A stretch of DNA of 64,000 nucleotides, from positions 1 to 64,000 of the forward strand of contig CAINFC010000077.1 of NCBI GenBank assembly GCA_903847975.1, read 5' to 3'. The stretch's first letter is position 1, and the number at the start of each line of letters is the position of its first letter. The position numbers and the translations under genes are program-made. The notes below the pieces were generated by a model that saw only the letters and a program-made list of their open reading frames with translations, made no database searches and was not told the origin of the DNA. This document shows, one piece after another, positions 33,640 to 44,300 of the stretch. The DNA is from an uncultured Acidobacteriota bacterium (GTDB lineage Bacteria > Acidobacteriota > UBA6911 > CAINFC01).

Positions 33640-35991
33640 TCAGCGAAGCATCCGCTCGTAATTGGTTCCCTTGCACCGCACCGTGGGCTCGGTCCCCTTG
33701 ATGAAGATCTCCGGCCGGTGCTCCAGGCAGCGCGGCGTGGCCAGCATCCCGGTAACCGGGTCGATTTCCACTTCCACGATGGTTTCCGGGCGGGCAAACT
33801 GTTTGGGTCGCAGGGGGATCAGGCCCTGGGCCCGCTTCATGAACTCCGTCCAGATCGGCAGGGCCGACTGGGCGCCGGAAAGACCCAGCGGCCGGTTGTC
33901 GTCGAATCCGACCCAGACGATGCAGAGCAGGTCAGGCGTGAATCCGGCAAACCAGCCGTCAAACGAAGTGCCCGTTTTCCCTGCCGCCGGCAGGATGAAG
34001 CCGCGCGCCCGGGAGGATGCCCCCGTGCCGTTATTGATGGTGGTTTCCATCAGATTGGTGATGAGGTAGGCGGTTTCCGGGCTGAAAGCCTGGCTGCGTC
34101 GGATTTTGGAGCGGTAGACCACGCCCCCGTCCGGATCCAGTATCTCCCGGATGGCGTGCAGGTCCAGCACCTGCCCCCCGTTCAGAAACGCGGTGTAGGC
34201 TTTGGCGATTTCCAGCAGGTTGACTTCAAAGGTCCCCAGCGGCATGGAAGGAAAAGGCCGTATGGTGGCCGGCAGCCCGGCGGCAATGGCCAGTTCGACC
34301 ACCCGGTCGAAGCCCACCATGCCCGCAACCTTGATGGTGGCAATGTTGAGGGACCGGGACAGGGCGCGCCGCAGGTTCACCAGGCCCTCGTACTGCTCCT
34401 TGTAGTTCCTGGGCATGTAATATTCGATTTCCGTTTCGAATACGTCCGGCCGGTCCACCACGTTGGTGGCGATGGTAATCGGCTTCTCCGGGTGCCAGAA
34501 AGCGCTTTCCAGGGCAGCGGCATACACGAAGGGCTTGAAAATGGAGCCCGGCTGGCGATGGGACTCGGAAACGCGGTTGTACTGGCTGGAGGAATAGTTC
34601 CGCCCGCCTAGAAACGCCAGGATATTGCCGTTGGACGGGTCGATGGCCAGGAGGGCCGACTGCACCGTGCCCGGCGGGATTTTGTCGTCGGAGTTCTTCA
34701 GCCGCTCGTCCACCTCGATCAATCCCAGGCGCATGGACTCGAAGGCCGCTTTTTGCAGCTCGGTGTCCAGCGTGGTAAAAATCCGGTAGTACTGCTTGGG
34801 GGCTCCCTCCGGGACCAGGCGGTCCAACTGGTCGGCGATAAAATCGACAAAATAGGGATAGCTGCTGTAGTTGGAGGGTGCCGCCGCCTTCACATTGAGC
34901 GGCTCGTTTTTAGCGGATATCTTCTGCTCCGTGCTGATATACTCCAGCTCTTCCATGGTATCCAGGAGCGCGTTCCTCCGGCGCAGCACCCGTTCGGCAT
35001 GGCGATAGGGGTTGTTCCGGTTGGGCGAATTGATGCAGGAGGCCAGCATGGCCGCCTCGCTGATGGTCAGATCCTTGGCCTGTTTGCTGAAGAAGGCATC
35101 GGCCGCCTCTCCGATGCCCACGATGGCAAAGGAGCTGCGCTGCCCCAGGTAGACGTCATTCAGGTAAAGCTCCAGGATTTCGTCTTTGCTGAGCCTTTGC
35201 TCCAGCATCACCGCCAGAACCGCTTCCTTGATTTTCCGCTCCCAGATCCGATCCTGGGTCAGGAAGAAATTCTTGACGAACTGCTGGGTCAGGGTGCTCC
35301 CCCCCTGCACCACTTCCTGCGCCTGGGCGTTCAGGTACAGCGCTTTGATAATGCGGATGGGGTCCAGCCCGAAATGCGAATAGAACCGCTTGTCTTCGCT
35401 GGCCAGGACGGCCCGCACCACGTGGGGGGGCAGGTCCTTCAGATGGACCAGTTTGCGCTTTTCCCGCACCGACAGGCTCACATTGGTAAGCAGCTCCGGG
35501 GGCAGCTCGAAGCGCTTCAGGACGGCCCGTTTCGGAAGCGAGACCAGGGACTGGATGGCTCCGCCGGCAAACTGCACTTCAATCAGGGTCGGGCCGTCCG
35601 GGTCGGCCGCCCGGATCGGGCTTCTCAGTCGGATCTGGTTGGTCCCGGTAATCTGGTACGTCAGGGCCGAATTGGAATCCTCCAGCCGGTCCGAACGGCG
35701 GAATCCGATCCGCTCGATACAATGAATGAAATCGAGAAGGTCCATTTTTTTGCCGGGAACCAGCTCCTCGGGCGTGGCGTAAATCCCGGAATGGATTCCT
35801 TCCCTGCGCTCCGCCAGCTTTTTGTCGATCAGCACGGAGTATTCCTGGTAATAGATCCGGGCAATAAAAAAGGCGGGTATGGCCATCAGGACCAGCAGGA
35901 TCGCCATGGAGATAAGGAATTTTTTCCCTCTCCTGCGGCGGGTTCTTTTTTTGGCGGCCGGCTTGCGGCGGGGGCTTTCTTTGGCATCCAT
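33640..35991 (-). CDS. bifunctional penicillin-binding protein 1 (PBP1b-like)
   Basis: Membrane-anchored peptidoglycan synthase of 783 residues. The basic N-terminus and TM (25-46) lead into a UB2H-like region (ATPEELVPGKKMDLLDFIHC), as in PBP1b. The GT51 glycosyltransferase has SEDKRFYSHFGLDP with Glu199 and GGSTLTQQFVKNFFL. The transpeptidase has active-site SIFK in RQPGSIFKPF, SRSLN, and the KTG in AAGKTGTSFDGWF. ATG at 35991 follows GGAGA. It lies 28 bp after the glycosylasparaginase gene and 60 bp before tatD. The regulator that UB2H domains bind in enterics is not seen here. Confidence 0.95.
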   Translation of the reverse strand: MDAKESPRRKPAAKKRTRRRRGKKFLISMAILLVLMAIPAFFIARIYYQEYSVLIDKKLAERREGIHSGIYATPEELVPGKKMDLLDFIHCIERIGFRRSDRLEDSNSALTYQITGTNQIRLRSPIRAADPDGPTLIEVQFAGGAIQSLVSLPKRAVLKRFELPPELLTNVSLSVREKRKLVHLKDLPPHVVRAVLASEDKRFYSHFGLDPIRIIKALYLNAQAQEVVQGGSTLTQQFVKNFFLTQDRIWERKIKEAVLAVMLEQRLSKDEILELYLNDVYLGQRSSFAIVGIGEAADAFFSKQAKDLTISEAAMLASCINSPNRNNPYRHAERVLRRRNALLDTMEELEYISTEQKISAKNEPLNVKAAAPSNYSSYPYFVDFIADQLDRLVPEGAPKQYYRIFTTLDTELQKAAFESMRLGLIEVDERLKNSDDKIPPGTVQSALLAIDPSNGNILAFLGGRNYSSSQYNRVSESHRQPGSIFKPFVYAAALESAFWHPEKPITIATNVVDRPDVFETEIEYYMPRNYKEQYEGLVNLRRALSRSLNIATIKVAGMVGFDRVVELAIAAGLPATIRPFPSMPLGTFEVNLLEIAKAYTAFLNGGQVLDLHAIREILDPDGGVVYRSKIRRSQAFSPETAYLITNLMETTINNGTGASSRARGFILPAAGKTGTSFDGWFAGFTPDLLCIVWVGFDDNRPLGLSGAQSALPIWTEFMKRAQGLIPLRPKQFARPETIVEVEIDPVTGMLATPRCLEHRPEIFIKGTEPTVRCKGTNYERMLR

Positions 35992-36019
35992 CCGGGCGAA
36001 ATCTCCAGGGCAAAAAAAA

Positions 36020-37105
36020 CTACAGCTGCCAGGAGGCCGGGATCTTCCTGTCGGCGGGCAAAAGGTAGGCGCAGTCCAGGCTGCGGACCCCTCCCGCATC
36101 GCAAAGGCAGAACTTCAGCCCGCCGTACAGCGAAGCCGAGCCGTAGTCGCCCCTCTTGTTCAGGGCGTAATAAACCAGGTTGAATTTGAGCTTCCCTTCG
36201 GGGGTCTTCAGCCTCTTTTCCGTGGTGGTCCGGACCACCCGGCGCAGGGCTTCCAGGCAGGCATCCGTCGGACTCTTGCCCTGGCGCATCATTTCCACGA
36301 TGGTGTGCGCACCGCATATCTTGATATTGGCTTCCCCGCGGCCGGTCGATCCGGCGGATCCCACCTCGTTGTCGGTGAACAGGCCGGCCCCGATGATCGG
36401 GGAATCCCCCACCCGGCCGGCAAGCTTGTAGGAGAGCCCGCTGGTGCTGGTCACGGAAGCCAGGTCCCCTGCGGCGTCTACGGCGCTCATGTGGATGGTG
36501 CCCGTGGTTCCGGCGAGCGGCCCCTGCTTTCCTCCTTCGCGCTGGGAATCGGAAAGCCAGTTGTCCCGGTCGGAGTGGTTTTCCTTCCATTGCAGGTAAA
36601 GCCGGCGGCTTTTTTCAGTCATCAGGTCTTCTTTTTTAAAACCGTGTTGCAGGGCAAAGCGAAGCGCCCCTTTTCCCACCAGAAAAACATGATCGGTTCG
36701 CTCCATGACCAGCTGGGCAATGCGCGAGGGGACCTTGATGTTGCGCAGGCCTGCCACGGCTCCGCAGCGGCCGGAGCGGCCATCCATGACCGCGGCATCC
36801 AGTTCGACTTCTCCGTCTTCGTTGGGCATCCCTCCGTAGCCGACGCTGGTATCCTCCGGATCCTCCTCGACCAGGTTCACTCCGGCAACCAGGGCATCCA
36901 GAATATTGGCCCCGGAGGCCATCCGCTCCCAGGCGCGCTGTGCCGCCTGGGCCCCGTTGCCGCTGACCAGGATGACAGGCCGCTTGCCGGCGGGACTCCC
37001 CGCCGTCTGCCCGAAGGCACGGGGCGCTTCCTCGCCCGCCAGCCCCGCCAGGGCGACCGCAGACGAGGCGGACACGAATTTCCGACGAGTCAGATGTTTT
37101 TGCAT
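36020..37105 (-). CDS. N4-(beta-N-acetylglucosaminyl)-L-asparaginase, Tat-exported
   Basis: An Ntn hydrolase of 361 residues that removes the Asn-linked sugar or cleaves related amides. The leader LTRRKFVSASSAVALAGLA has a twin-arginine motif. It should autocleave before Thr203 in GTTGTIHMSAVDAAGD; STSGLSYKLAGRVGDSPIIG and GAGLFTDNEVGSAGSTGRGE are family signatures. The residue before the nucleophile is Gly, as in plant-type asparaginases, not the Asp of human or Flavobacterium glycosylasparaginase. ATG at 37105 follows GAGGGATAGG. It heads the leftward PBP1-tatD series. Confidence 0.85.
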   Translation of the reverse strand: MQKHLTRRKFVSASSAVALAGLAGEEAPRAFGQTAGSPAGKRPVILVSGNGAQAAQRAWERMASGANILDALVAGVNLVEEDPEDTSVGYGGMPNEDGEVELDAAVMDGRSGRCGAVAGLRNIKVPSRIAQLVMERTDHVFLVGKGALRFALQHGFKKEDLMTEKSRRLYLQWKENHSDRDNWLSDSQREGGKQGPLAGTTGTIHMSAVDAAGDLASVTSTSGLSYKLAGRVGDSPIIGAGLFTDNEVGSAGSTGRGEANIKICGAHTIVEMMRQGKSPTDACLEALRRVVRTTTEKRLKTPEGKLKFNLVYYALNKRGDYGSASLYGGLKFCLCDAGGVRSLDCAYLLPADRKIPASWQL

Positions 37106-37225
37106 AGCCTATCCCTCTTTTCCCATGGAACATGCGAACGGCAGCCGTGCCTGCCGGGCATGGGCGCTGCGATCCACGCATGGATGTTACCATAATTCCC
37201 GAGGCTGAATTTCACGGAACACCCC

Positions 37226-37255
37226 TTGACCGCATGATTCGCTCCTATTTAGAAT
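37226..37255 (+). promoter_or_regulatory. candidate sigma-70 promoter
   Basis: TTGACC (37226-37231) and TAGAAT (37250-37255), 18 bp apart, 53 bp before the nitronate monooxygenase start. Confidence 0.55.
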
Positions 37256-37307
37256 TGCCTGTGGTGACGGCGTTTTCCATACAACCAATTTCCTGGGTAC
37301 CAAGAAA

Positions 37308-38345
37308 ATGAACACGATAAAGGAAGGTTCCATTCCGCTGGCTGAACGGTTTTTCGAGCGGGGCCGGGCATTTCTCGGCTCCCGCTACCCGATCCTTTGC
37401 GGGGCTATGACCTGGGTCAGCGATCCGGTCCTGATCGCCGCGGTCTGCAATGCCGGCGGCTTCGGCAGCCTGGCGGGCGGAAACACCCCGGTGGGAATGC
37501 TGGAGGAGCAGATTGCGGAAACGTACCGGAGAACCGACCGGCCTTTCGGCATCAATCTCATCACCATCGCCCCGGCCTACCGGGAGCATCTCGATCTGGC
37601 CCGGGAAATGAAACTGCCCTTCATTATTTTTGCCGGCAGCTTCCCACGGGAGAAGGAAGTGGCCCTGGCGAAATCGGCGGGAGCCAGGGTGCTCTGCTTC
37701 GCTTCCACCTATTCGATCGCCGAACGGATGATCCGCTATGGGGCCGACGCCCTGATCATCGAAGGGTCGGAGGCCGGCGGACATATCGGGCATGTCAGCC
37801 TGGCCGTCCTGCTGCAGCAGGTGCTGTTTCAATTCACCGACATTCCCATCTTCGTGGCCGGGGGGATCGCCGGCGGGCGCATGGCGGCGCACCTGCTGCT
37901 GATGGGCGCCGCGGGAATCCAGATGGGAACCCGCTTTGCAGTAGCCACCGAAAGCTGCGCCCATCCCCGCTTCAAGGAGTTTTTCCTGCGGGCCGAGGCC
38001 CGCGATGCCGTCGCCACCCCGCAGTTCGACAGCCGTCTGCCGGTGGTTGCAGTGCGTGCCCTGCGCAACAAGGGGCACGAGGATTTCCGCAAGCTGCAGC
38101 TCGACCTGGTCCAGAAGCTGGATGCCGGCCTGATCCACCGCGAGCAGGCCCAGATGAAGGTGGAGGAGTTCTGGATGGGGGCCCTGCGCCGCGCGGTGGT
38201 CGACGGGGATGTGGAGCGCGGATCCCTGATGGCCGGGCAGTCGGTCGGCCTGGTCGACCGCATTCAGCCGGTGGAGGAGATCATCCGCGAAATCGTGCTC
38301 GAGGTGGAGCAGGAGCTGCAGCAGACCAAACAGTCGCTGGCCTAA
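37308..38345 (+). CDS. nitronate monooxygenase / FabK-like FMN enzyme
   Basis: A 345-residue TIM-barrel flavoprotein. RYPILCGAMTWVSDPVLIAA opens it, AGGFGSLAGG follows, and EGSEAGGHIGH is the FMN-phosphate and catalytic-His region typical of 2-nitropropane dioxygenase/nitronate monooxygenases and of enoyl-ACP reductase II. IFVAGGIAGGRMAAHLLLMG completes the FMN site. Oxidation of nitronates or enoyl reduction are both possible; the sequence cannot decide. It has its own promoter and lies divergent from the glycosylasparaginase. Confidence 0.85.
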   Translation: MNTIKEGSIPLAERFFERGRAFLGSRYPILCGAMTWVSDPVLIAAVCNAGGFGSLAGGNTPVGMLEEQIAETYRRTDRPFGINLITIAPAYREHLDLAREMKLPFIIFAGSFPREKEVALAKSAGARVLCFASTYSIAERMIRYGADALIIEGSEAGGHIGHVSLAVLLQQVLFQFTDIPIFVAGGIAGGRMAAHLLLMGAAGIQMGTRFAVATESCAHPRFKEFFLRAEARDAVATPQFDSRLPVVAVRALRNKGHEDFRKLQLDLVQKLDAGLIHREQAQMKVEEFWMGALRRAVVDGDVERGSLMAGQSVGLVDRIQPVEEIIREIVLEVEQELQQTKQSLA

Positions 38346-38702
38346 CCCTCTGTCCGAGAAATCGACATCTCCAACAAGATATCTGTCGAGACGTGCGAAT
38401 GGCGCACCTACGCCATAACCTCACCAGCTGATCCCCACGGAGGAGCAATCTATCCGTTCGTGGTGCCGTTCTTTAAGACGGGATGCGGCCTTCCGCATAA
38501 TTAATTTCTTGGGCAGACCAGGTCCCAAAAGCGCTCACCCTTTTCCCAAAAACGGACACTCCCAAGCGGATCGGATCCGCAGCCGGGCCGGCAAATAAAG
38601 GCAAGTGCGACTTGCAACCAAAAACTACCTTCTGGCCACCCTTTTGCATCAGGAAAGGATTGGGAAAAGCAGATCGATAAATTATTCCAAGGCAGGTTGA
38701 AA
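38346..38702. other. non-coding interval
   Basis: About 357 bp with no credible gene. It contains CGACATC-rich short inverted stretches near 38360-38400 but no clear terminator or promoter. Nothing further is recognised. Confidence 0.4.
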
Positions 38703-41132
38703 ATGATCCGAGATATACGGTACGCCCTCCGCTGGATCTCCCGGTCGCCGCAATTTGCAGCCACGGTGGTTCTGTCGCTGGGATTGGGAATAGGCGCCAA
38801 TACCACCTTTTTCTGCTGGCTGCGGAACATCGTGCAGGAACCCCTGCCCGGAGTCCCCCGCCAGGAAGAGATCGCCGTGATCGTTTCGAACCAGGGCGGC
38901 GGCGGCGTTTCCCTGCCCGACCTCCGGGACTTCGAGAAACAGACGGGGGTTTTTACCGGCGCTGCTGCCTCCATGACCACCCAGGTTTGCCTGACAATGG
39001 AAAGGCAGTCCGAGTGGCTGAACGCTCAGATCGTTTCCGCGAATTTTTTTCAGCTGCTCGATGTGCCCCCGCTCCTCGGTCGCACTTTCCTGAACGAGGA
39101 AGATCGCAAGCCCGGAGGAGATAACGTGATCGTGCTGTCGGAAAGCCTCTGGCGCAGGCGTTTCCATGCCGACCCCAAGGTGATCGGCCAGGCGGTCGAC
39201 CTGAACCGTCACCGCTTTACGATCATCGGCGTTGTTCCCCGGCCCTTCCACGGGAGCCACACCCTTTTGGCCTTCGACCTCTGGGCGCCTCTTTCCATGA
39301 TCTCCGAGGTAAGGAACCAGAGCCGCGGGTTTCTCACCCAGCGGGACGCCCGCGGGTGGCATAATCTGGCTCGCCTGCGCCCTGGAGTCAGCATTACCCA
39401 GGCCCAGGCCGCCGTTTTCACCGGCAATACGCAGCTGGAGCAATCCTTCCCCAAGGAAAGCCGGGGCGTGCGGCACCGTGTTCTGCCCCTCGCGGAAGCT
39501 CCCTGGGGTGCATCTTCCATCCTGGGCCCGGTGCTCTACCTCCTTCTGGCCGTCGGTGCGGGCGTGCAGCTGCTGGTCGCCGCCAACGTGGCGAATCTCC
39601 TGCTGGCCCGCGGGATCAGCCGTCAGAAGGAGATAGCCATCCGCATCTCCCTGGGCTGCTCCCGCAACCGACTGATCCGCCAACTGCTGACGGAAAGCAT
39701 GCTTCTTGCGGTGCTGGGCGGGCTGCTGGGGATCCTGCTGGCCCGCGCCATGGTAAACGTCATGCCGTGGTTTCTGCCCGATCATCTCCCCATTCCCATC
39801 ACCCTGAGCTTCTCCCTGGAGATTCCCACGCTCCTGGCGACGGTCGGCTTGACGCTGGCAACCGGTTTGCTGGTCGGCCTGCTTCCCGCCTTCCAGACTT
39901 CCGGCACCCATCCCTTTGAGGCGATGAAAAGCGGCGGCCGAACCTTTCACAGCTCCTCTTCCCATCACCGCTGGCGGAACGGCCTGGTGGTGGCCGAAGT
40001 GGCGCTGGCCGGGGTGCTCCTGGCGGGAGCCGTATTGTGCCTCAAGGGCCTGCACCAGGCCCGCCAGGTAGACTACGGTTTTCGAAGCGATCATGTGCTG
40101 CTGGCCGGCCTGCGAATCGGAATGAACGGGTACGACAGGGAGACGGGAAAAAGTTTTTATCGCCAGGCGCAGCAGCGCCTTGCGGAAATGCCCGGTGTGG
40201 AGGAAGTAGCACTGGCCAGCTGGTTTCCTCTCGGTCTGGCCGGATGCAAAGGACTGGACGTTCTGGTCGAGGGATATGACAGTCCGCCCAACGAAAACCG
40301 GACTTACGAGTATGCCATCGTGTCCCCGCGGTATTTCGCCACCTTGCGTATTCCCCTGTTGTCCGGCCGGGATTTCTCCGGGATGGACGATGCCCAGGCC
40401 CCCGCGGTGGCGATTGTCAACGAACACTTTGCCCAGCGTTTCTGGCCGGGATTGAATCCCATCGGGCAAAAATTCAAAACCGGCGGCCGGATCCGCACGG
40501 TGATCGGTCTGGCCAAGGCCGGGAAATACAACCGGCTGGATGAGGGCGCCTGGCCGTTCTTCTACCTGCCCTACCAGCAGGGGGTACCGGACCTGGATTT
40601 GTCGCTCTGCATACGAACCGCCGGAGATCCTCTGGCGCTCACGGCGGCACTTCGCAAGGTTCTGGGGGAAATCGATCCCGGCGTTGCCCTGCTGCACACC
40701 ATCCCGATGGAATCGCACTGCCAGCTGGTACTGGTCACGCAGCAGATGGCCTCGGGAGTGTTAAACGCTCTTTGCCTGGTGGCCCTCCTGATTGCCGCCA
40801 TGGGTGTATACGCCGTTATGACCTATTCGGTGAACCAGCGAACCCAGGAATACGGGGTTCGCATGGCGCTGGGGGCCAATACCCGCGACATCCTTGGACA
40901 GGTATTCATGCAGGGCCTGCGGCTGGTTTCCCTGGGATTGGGAGCAGGGCTGCTGCTCTCTTTGTTCCTGACCCGATTGATGCAGAAATTCCTCTATGGA
41001 GTAAGCCCATTTGACCCGGCTGTCTTTTTGAGCGTCTCCACCGTTCTGCTTATGGTGGCCATGCTGGCCAGCGGGCTGCCGGCGCTGCGCGCCACCCGGA
41101 TTGACCCGATCCAGGCCCTGCGCACAGAGTAA
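38703..41132 (+). CDS. ADOP-family (acidobacterial duplicated orphan) ABC permease
   Basis: An 809-residue inner-membrane protein with two MacB-PCD plus FtsX modules in one chain. Membrane anchor near residues 18-38, periplasmic MacB-like core with LPDLRDFEKQT and SANFFQLLDVPPLLGRTF, FtsX segments around 270-420, then a second copy ending in a four-helix FtsX region (LNALCLVALLIAAMGVYAVM). GVRMALGANTRDILGQVFMQ and ARGISRQKEIAIRISLGCSR are conserved cytoplasmic turns. No ATPase partner is nearby, which is usual for this family. I use the ATG at 38703; a TTG six bases earlier is also in frame. The substrate is unknown. Confidence 0.9.
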   Translation: MIRDIRYALRWISRSPQFAATVVLSLGLGIGANTTFFCWLRNIVQEPLPGVPRQEEIAVIVSNQGGGGVSLPDLRDFEKQTGVFTGAAASMTTQVCLTMERQSEWLNAQIVSANFFQLLDVPPLLGRTFLNEEDRKPGGDNVIVLSESLWRRRFHADPKVIGQAVDLNRHRFTIIGVVPRPFHGSHTLLAFDLWAPLSMISEVRNQSRGFLTQRDARGWHNLARLRPGVSITQAQAAVFTGNTQLEQSFPKESRGVRHRVLPLAEAPWGASSILGPVLYLLLAVGAGVQLLVAANVANLLLARGISRQKEIAIRISLGCSRNRLIRQLLTESMLLAVLGGLLGILLARAMVNVMPWFLPDHLPIPITLSFSLEIPTLLATVGLTLATGLLVGLLPAFQTSGTHPFEAMKSGGRTFHSSSSHHRWRNGLVVAEVALAGVLLAGAVLCLKGLHQARQVDYGFRSDHVLLAGLRIGMNGYDRETGKSFYRQAQQRLAEMPGVEEVALASWFPLGLAGCKGLDVLVEGYDSPPNENRTYEYAIVSPRYFATLRIPLLSGRDFSGMDDAQAPAVAIVNEHFAQRFWPGLNPIGQKFKTGGRIRTVIGLAKAGKYNRLDEGAWPFFYLPYQQGVPDLDLSLCIRTAGDPLALTAALRKVLGEIDPGVALLHTIPMESHCQLVLVTQQMASGVLNALCLVALLIAAMGVYAVMTYSVNQRTQEYGVRMALGANTRDILGQVFMQGLRLVSLGLGAGLLLSLFLTRLMQKFLYGVSPFDPAVFLSVSTVLLMVAMLASGLPALRATRIDPIQALRTE

Positions 41133-41160
41133 ACATCCCGGTCCGAAATGCCCTGATCGC

Positions 41161-41255
41161 TTCTTTCTTCCTTCCTTCCTTCCCTGATCTTCCCGTCTCC
41201 CAGTCAAAAAACAGGAATCACAGGAAGAAAGGAAGGGCGGGAAGAAAAGCGAAAG
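41161..41255. repeat. purine/pyrimidine hairpin element, copy C
   Basis: The left arm has a (TTCC)4 tract at 41168-41183 then CTGATCTTCCCGTC; the right arm is CACAGGAAGAAAGGAAGG then GCGGGAAGAAAAGC. It begins 28 bp after the ADOP stop, between convergent genes. Confidence 0.8.
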
Positions 41256-41275
41256 AGCCTGCCTCCGGGAGATCG

Positions 41276-41395
41276 ACACTTTTTACGGCGGAATCACGCA
41301 AGATAATCTCGCAAAAAGTCTTCTTCGTTTCATGGGAGTACAGGCTTGCGTGGTACAAGCGGAAACCTGCTTGCAGCGCGCAGCCGGAAGGGCCG
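41276..41395. repeat. dispersed intergenic repeat, copy 2
   Basis: Reverse-complement copy of the element at 2-180: CTGCTTGCAGCGCGCAGCC (41367-41385) mirrors 102-120, and GCAAAAAGTCTTCTTCG matches the other end. It abuts the histidine kinase stop. Confidence 0.75.
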
Positions 41396-41398
41396 GGC

Positions 41399-44300
41399 CT
41401 AACCTTCCGGGGGGCCGATGGTCGGCAGGCAGAGGATGAAAAGCGCTCCCTCGCCCGGGCCGCTCTGCGCCCAGAGCGTTCCCCCGGCCTGCTTGATAAT
41501 CCCGTAGGCTGTCGACAGGCCCAGGCCGGTACCCTGCCCCACCGGTTTGGTGGTGAAAAAAGGCTCGAACATGTGCTCCTTGGCTTCCTCGCTGATGCCC
41601 ACCCCGCTGTCTTTCAAAGAGACCAGCACGTAATTCCCGGGAGCCAGAATCTCCTTGCTGCCCTCCAGCGAGCCAACCTCCATCAGCGAACGGCTCCAGG
41701 TGCGCACCTCCAGCCGCCCCCCGTCCGGCATGGCGTACGCGGAGTTGACCACCAGGTTGGTCAGCGCCTGCTGAAAGTGGTTGGGATCGATGCGCACCAG
41801 GCCCAGCGGCTGCTCCAGGCGAAGGATCAGCTCCACCTTCCGGCTCAGGAAGGAACGCCAGATGTCTTCCATGCCGGTGATGAACTCGTTGACGTTCAGC
41901 TCCTTGCCCTTGGGTATACGCTTCCTCCCGAAGGTCAGCAGGTGGGTGGCAATTTTCGAAGCTTCCGTTCCGGCCTTCTGAATCGCCTGAAGTTTTTTAT
42001 AGGAGGGATCCTGATCCGAGATTTTGGACAAAGCCAATTCGCTGTTTCCCAGAATCACGGTCAGCAGGTTGTTGAAGTGATGCGCCGCGCCGCCGGCCAG
42101 CTGCCCGATGGCCTCCAGCTTCTGCACTTCCCGAATCTGCTCCTGCCACTGGTTCCGCTCGGTCACGTCCCGCAGAATGCCGTGCTTGGCCACCGGCTTA
42201 CCCCCCTCGAAGTACAGATCCAGGTTGCCCTCCATGATGCGCCAGGCGCCGGCCTTGGTGCGGATTCGGATTTCAAAAGGATTTCCCGCTTCTCCCGAAG
42301 AGGGGTGGCTTCCGGAAATGTCGAGGATATGGTGATCGGCAGGATCGACCAGCTGCAGGAGGCTCATTTGCAGCAGTTCGTTGCGGGTGTACCCGGTGAG
42401 CTTTTCGGCAACTTGGTTGATGGCGGTAATGCGGTGGTTCATGTCGCAGCTGAAAACCACGTCCGGTGCGTTTTCCATGAGAGAGCGGTAGTGCCTTTCT
42501 CTTTTGCGGATCAGCTCGGTTTGCCGGCGGATCTGCTTCCGTAAAAGTACGCTCCAGGTAAAAATTCCAGCCGCCAGAACCAGGGAAAAAATGCACGCCC
42601 CCAGGATCCGGCTGCTGGTCCACCAGGAAGCCATCCGGATCACCGAAATATCCTGCGGAGAGCGAAGCAGGAGCCGGAAAGACTCCGGGACGCGGTTTTC
42701 GTTGGTTCGTACCATACAAATCCCAGTAAGCTTCAGCAGGCTCCCCAGCCGAACCGATTCGGCCGCTTCCTCCGCAGGCGAACGGTCCAGCACGGCGGTA
42801 AAGGGGATATCTCCGGCCCGCAAAATCATCTCATGCGAGAAGGGAGTAAGGATCTGATGGGTCAGGATTCCCTCCAGCCGAACCAGCTGGGAGTGAAAAT
42901 CGCCGCGCAGGGCTTCTTCCGCGAGGATGGACGTGGCAAAAACCGGGGGAGAGGTCCCCAGCGACCGGCTGGAGGAATCCTGGAGAACGGGAGAGAGATC
43001 GGTCATCACCGGAAATCCGACCACTTCCACCTCTTCCCCGACCTTCAGCGGATCCGCAGGAGAGTGCCGGACCAGCACTCCCCCGGTATCGTCCTGCAGG
43101 AAAAATCCCTCCAGCGGAATGCTGTAAGGCATGGTTACCTGGCCGCGGATCCGGACCCAACGCTCGACGATCCCCCGATCGCCGACTTGCAGCAGCTGGC
43201 CGATCTTCTGCAGGGGGACGGAATCGGACGCAACCGATTCCATGACCGTCAGGTAGCCGGGATCGGGCACGTAAACCCTTATCCCGGAAAACTGGCGGCG
43301 CTGGTTGTAGATGGAACCGCAAACCCCGTGAACCTGTACTTTCTTCCCGACCCAGTAATGGGGCAGGTCGGTTTCGGAGTGCGGGACCATGACCAGCAGG
43401 CGCTGTCCCTCCGAAAGAATCTGCAGGGCGATCATGCCGGAAAACCGCTGTCCCTCGATGCCCGTTGCCGGCCGCAGCGACATGACCATTCCTTCCAGCC
43501 GGACCCACTCCGACCGGAATTTTCCATCCAGGAGGGCGGGGATCCCGCTGTTTCCAGGCTGGGGCTGGACTCCGCGGCCCCTGGATATCCATTTCGAAAC
43601 GGCAATGTCCGTAAGGAAGCTGCCGCGGACCGTCCAGCCCTCCACTTCCACCTCCTCCAGAAGACCGGGCACCCTGTTTCCCGCCACGATGGAAACATAG
43701 ACCCCGCCGGTGGAATCCTGGATGAAGAAATTGGGGCGACTGGGAAAGAGGAAGGTGACGATCCCCTTCAGCGATACCGGATATCCCCTGGCCCCTTCCT
43801 GAATGGAAAGTGCGCGTATCCCGGCTACGGTGCGCAGGCGCGGCAGCGAATCGTCCCGCGAAGCCGGGTGGAGGTTTGGAGACCGTATGGAACTCCAGTC
43901 CACCAGCCAGATTTCCGTGCGGAGTCGCTCTCCCTGCAGGGAGCGGACCGGGTGCCACACTCCGGTCAGCTGCAGCCGGGTGCCCGGAGCATAGGTACCG
44001 GAATTGCGCTGGTTCGAAAAACAGGCCACCTGGACCGGCCCCTGGGAGGTTTCCAGCTCGAGGATATCTCTCCCGGCCGCATTGACATATGCTTTTTGCC
44101 ACTCCCCTTCCAGCTCCACCCACCGATAATCGTCCCGGTCCGTTTCCAGGTCGAGAGAAGCCAGCGGCCTGGCAACCGGGAACTCGATGGCGCTGTCCAC
44201 CACCTCCACTTTCATGCCGGCCAGAGCGGGCCGCACGGTTTCATGGGATAGGAAACCGGTGACCGCTACTTTCTGACCGGGTCGGAGGAAAGGCACTCTC

